From the NCBI GenBank assembly GCA_030699295.1, contig JAUYJQ010000048.1, positions 1-5,859 of the forward strand: 5,859 nucleotides of DNA, written 5' to 3'. The notes below the pieces were generated by a model that saw only the letters and a program-made list of their open reading frames with translations, searched no databases and had not been told where the DNA came from. Shown here piece after piece: positions 4,935 to 5,859 of the stretch (the first letter of the stretch is position 1; every line of letters begins with the position of its first letter). This DNA comes from Candidatus Beckwithbacteria bacterium. GTDB taxonomy: Bacteria; Patescibacteriota; Microgenomatia; UBA1400; CG1-02-47-37. The position numbers and the translations under genes are program-made.

Positions 4935-5777
4935 TTAATTATAATCCTTGCCAATGGTTAAAACCAGGTCAGATCGCGGTGTTTCTCCTCCACCGACTTT
5001 GATTTCTGCTTGAGGAATTAGCGCCTTAAGCCACCTAACCGTGAGACTGTTTTTCTGTAAGGCGGTTTTGACCCAAATAACGCTTTGCTCCGGGTCTTGC
5101 GGCTGGTTACTAACCGCCACTACTTCAATGCCGTGATTGCTGATCACCCGGCTTAGGTTACTACCGTTAACTAAGCTAAGACTCAATGACTCAGCGGCGG
5201 CTTGCTGGCTGAAAGTTTCCGCATTAACCACTTGATCCAAGCGGTATTCAACCGGTTCCAGTACCGGGCTGCCGTCAGCTAAAACATTTTCCTGCCAGGC
5301 GCCGTTTTGGTTCAGGTCAACCACTACCCGGCGTTTAACTGTAAACTGCAGGGAGTACCACCATCTTAAACGATCCCACCAAGTCAGGTTTGTTTTCCGG
5401 TTAACCCGCCAGCCTTTGATCGGCAAACCAAGAGTGTTTTGACTGGTGCGGCTCAGGATGACTCCCCCTTGGGATTCGATTTCCCCCAGAGCAAAAACAT
5501 TTTTCCACTGATATTGGCCGTAACCAAAGGCGGTAGTCACTAAGGCATTACCGGGAAGCGGCCACGTCACCAGCTTGGCATATTCCGGAATAATGGTATA
5601 AACAGTTAAACGGTCGCCTTGTTGGTCAATCCAGGAGAAATCAGCAGTACCCCGCCATTGGCTGGCTCTGGCTACCAGAAACAAGCGGCCGATTATCAAC
5701 AGGCTGGCAACACCTATAATAAAGCTCAATCCGAGCTTAAGCGAGCGGAATTTTTTTAAGTGCCGTTTGTAAGTCAT
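4935..5777 (-). CDS. Membrane-anchored protein with C-terminal LytR_C domain
   Basis: A 280-residue protein with a basic N-terminus (KRHLKKFRSLK), one transmembrane helix at about 15-36 and an extracytoplasmic remainder. The last 80 or so residues fit the LytR_C domain that follows LCP domains in LytR-CpsA-Psr envelope proteins. The signs are LSLVNGSNLSRVISNHGIEVV at about 200-220, then the closing SDLVLTIGKDYN. The middle (about 55-190) does not show the Arg/Asp signature I would expect of an active LCP phosphotransferase. It contains a TVYTIIPEYAKLVTWPLP stretch and a Trp-rich WWDRLRWWYSL segment. A cell-envelope role is inferred. The ATG at 5777 overlaps the end of the upstream pseudouridine synthase gene by 41 bases. 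It is favoured because it keeps the positive residues before the helix. Confidence 0.75.
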   Translation of the reverse strand: MTYKRHLKKFRSLKLGLSFIIGVASLLIIGRLFLVARASQWRGTADFSWIDQQGDRLTVYTIIPEYAKLVTWPLPGNALVTTAFGYGQYQWKNVFALGEIESQGGVILSRTSQNTLGLPIKGWRVNRKTNLTWWDRLRWWYSLQFTVKRRVVVDLNQNGAWQENVLADGSPVLEPVEYRLDQVVNAETFSQQAAAESLSLSLVNGSNLSRVISNHGIEVVAVSNQPQDPEQSVIWVKTALQKNSLTVRWLKALIPQAEIKVGGGETPRSDLVLTIGKDYN

Positions 5778-5859
5778 CGGGCAGTGATGATTCCAAATTG
5801 ATAATTTTGCCTGTCTGCGGATGGGTAAATGAAATTTTGTGGCTGTGTAAAAATAGTCT
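5737..5859 (-). CDS. RluA-family 23S rRNA pseudouridine synthase, C-terminal end (truncated by window)
   Basis: The last 40 codons, running in from the right edge and ending with TAA at 5739-5737. The residues RLFLHSHKISFTHPQTGKIINLESSLPDDLQTAL match the closing part of RluA/RluC/RluD enzymes (R-x-LH-A/S-x-x-x-x-F-x-HP-x-TG ... LP-x-DL). These enzymes isomerise uridines to pseudouridine in rRNA. The catalytic Asp and RNA-binding domain are outside the window, so RluA, RluC and RluD cannot be separated. The end overlaps the start of the LytR_C gene by 41 bases in another frame, consistent with one operon. Confidence 0.85.
   Translation of the reverse strand, partial: RLFLHSHKISFTHPQTGKIINLESSLPDDLQTALKKIPLA

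Noticed and set aside
4941..4946. TATAAT just before yebC as a leaderless promoter
   Set aside because: It encodes the Asp-Tyr-Asn end of the upstream gene, has no -35 at proper spacing, and yebC sits four bases after that gene in an operon.

Overview
The window looks like a compact bacterial chromosome, most likely a candidate-phyla (CPR/Patescibacteria-like) or other small-genome lineage. That placement is an inference. It rests on short, tightly packed genes, a stand-alone LytR_C membrane protein beside yebC, weak or absent Shine-Dalgarno sequences, and orphan membrane and hypothetical proteins. All intact genes read through with the standard bacterial code, and TAA and TAG are the only stops used.

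Left part (1-1559, + strand). The window opens on the last 88 codons of gyrA (DNA gyrase A, end of the C-terminal beta-pinwheel). A perfect extended -10 box and a small hairpin follow, leading into an AT-richer gene of unknown function (316-1107). Next is a dense cluster of palindromes (1134-1222), then an open frame without a normal start codon (1240-1533). A last palindrome (1531-1559) carries the stop codon of that frame at one end and the stop codon of the convergent xer gene at the other. Three of the palindromes share the core TTCCACC-N4/5-GGTGGAA, and two of them form perfect 27-bp inverted repeats around the open frame. This gyrA-xer interval looks like accessory DNA.

Middle (1557-3438). 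A complete Xer-type tyrosine recombinase lies on the - strand with all six catalytic residues. Behind it are about 950 bases without a convincing gene. They hold three perfect DnaA boxes (TTATCCACA), AT-rich stretches, short inverted and direct repeats and several hairpins. This is the best candidate for a replication origin, or another DnaA-binding locus, in the window. The genes on both sides point towards it, which is not the usual origin layout.

Right part (3439-5859, - strand). Four tightly spaced or overlapping genes read leftwards, probably as one operon. In transcription order they are the C-terminus of an RluA-family 23S rRNA pseudouridine synthase, a membrane-anchored protein with a LytR_C domain, YebC (translation/regulatory factor family), and a polytopic membrane protein of unknown function. 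The operon ends at an AT-rich hairpin with a T-run.
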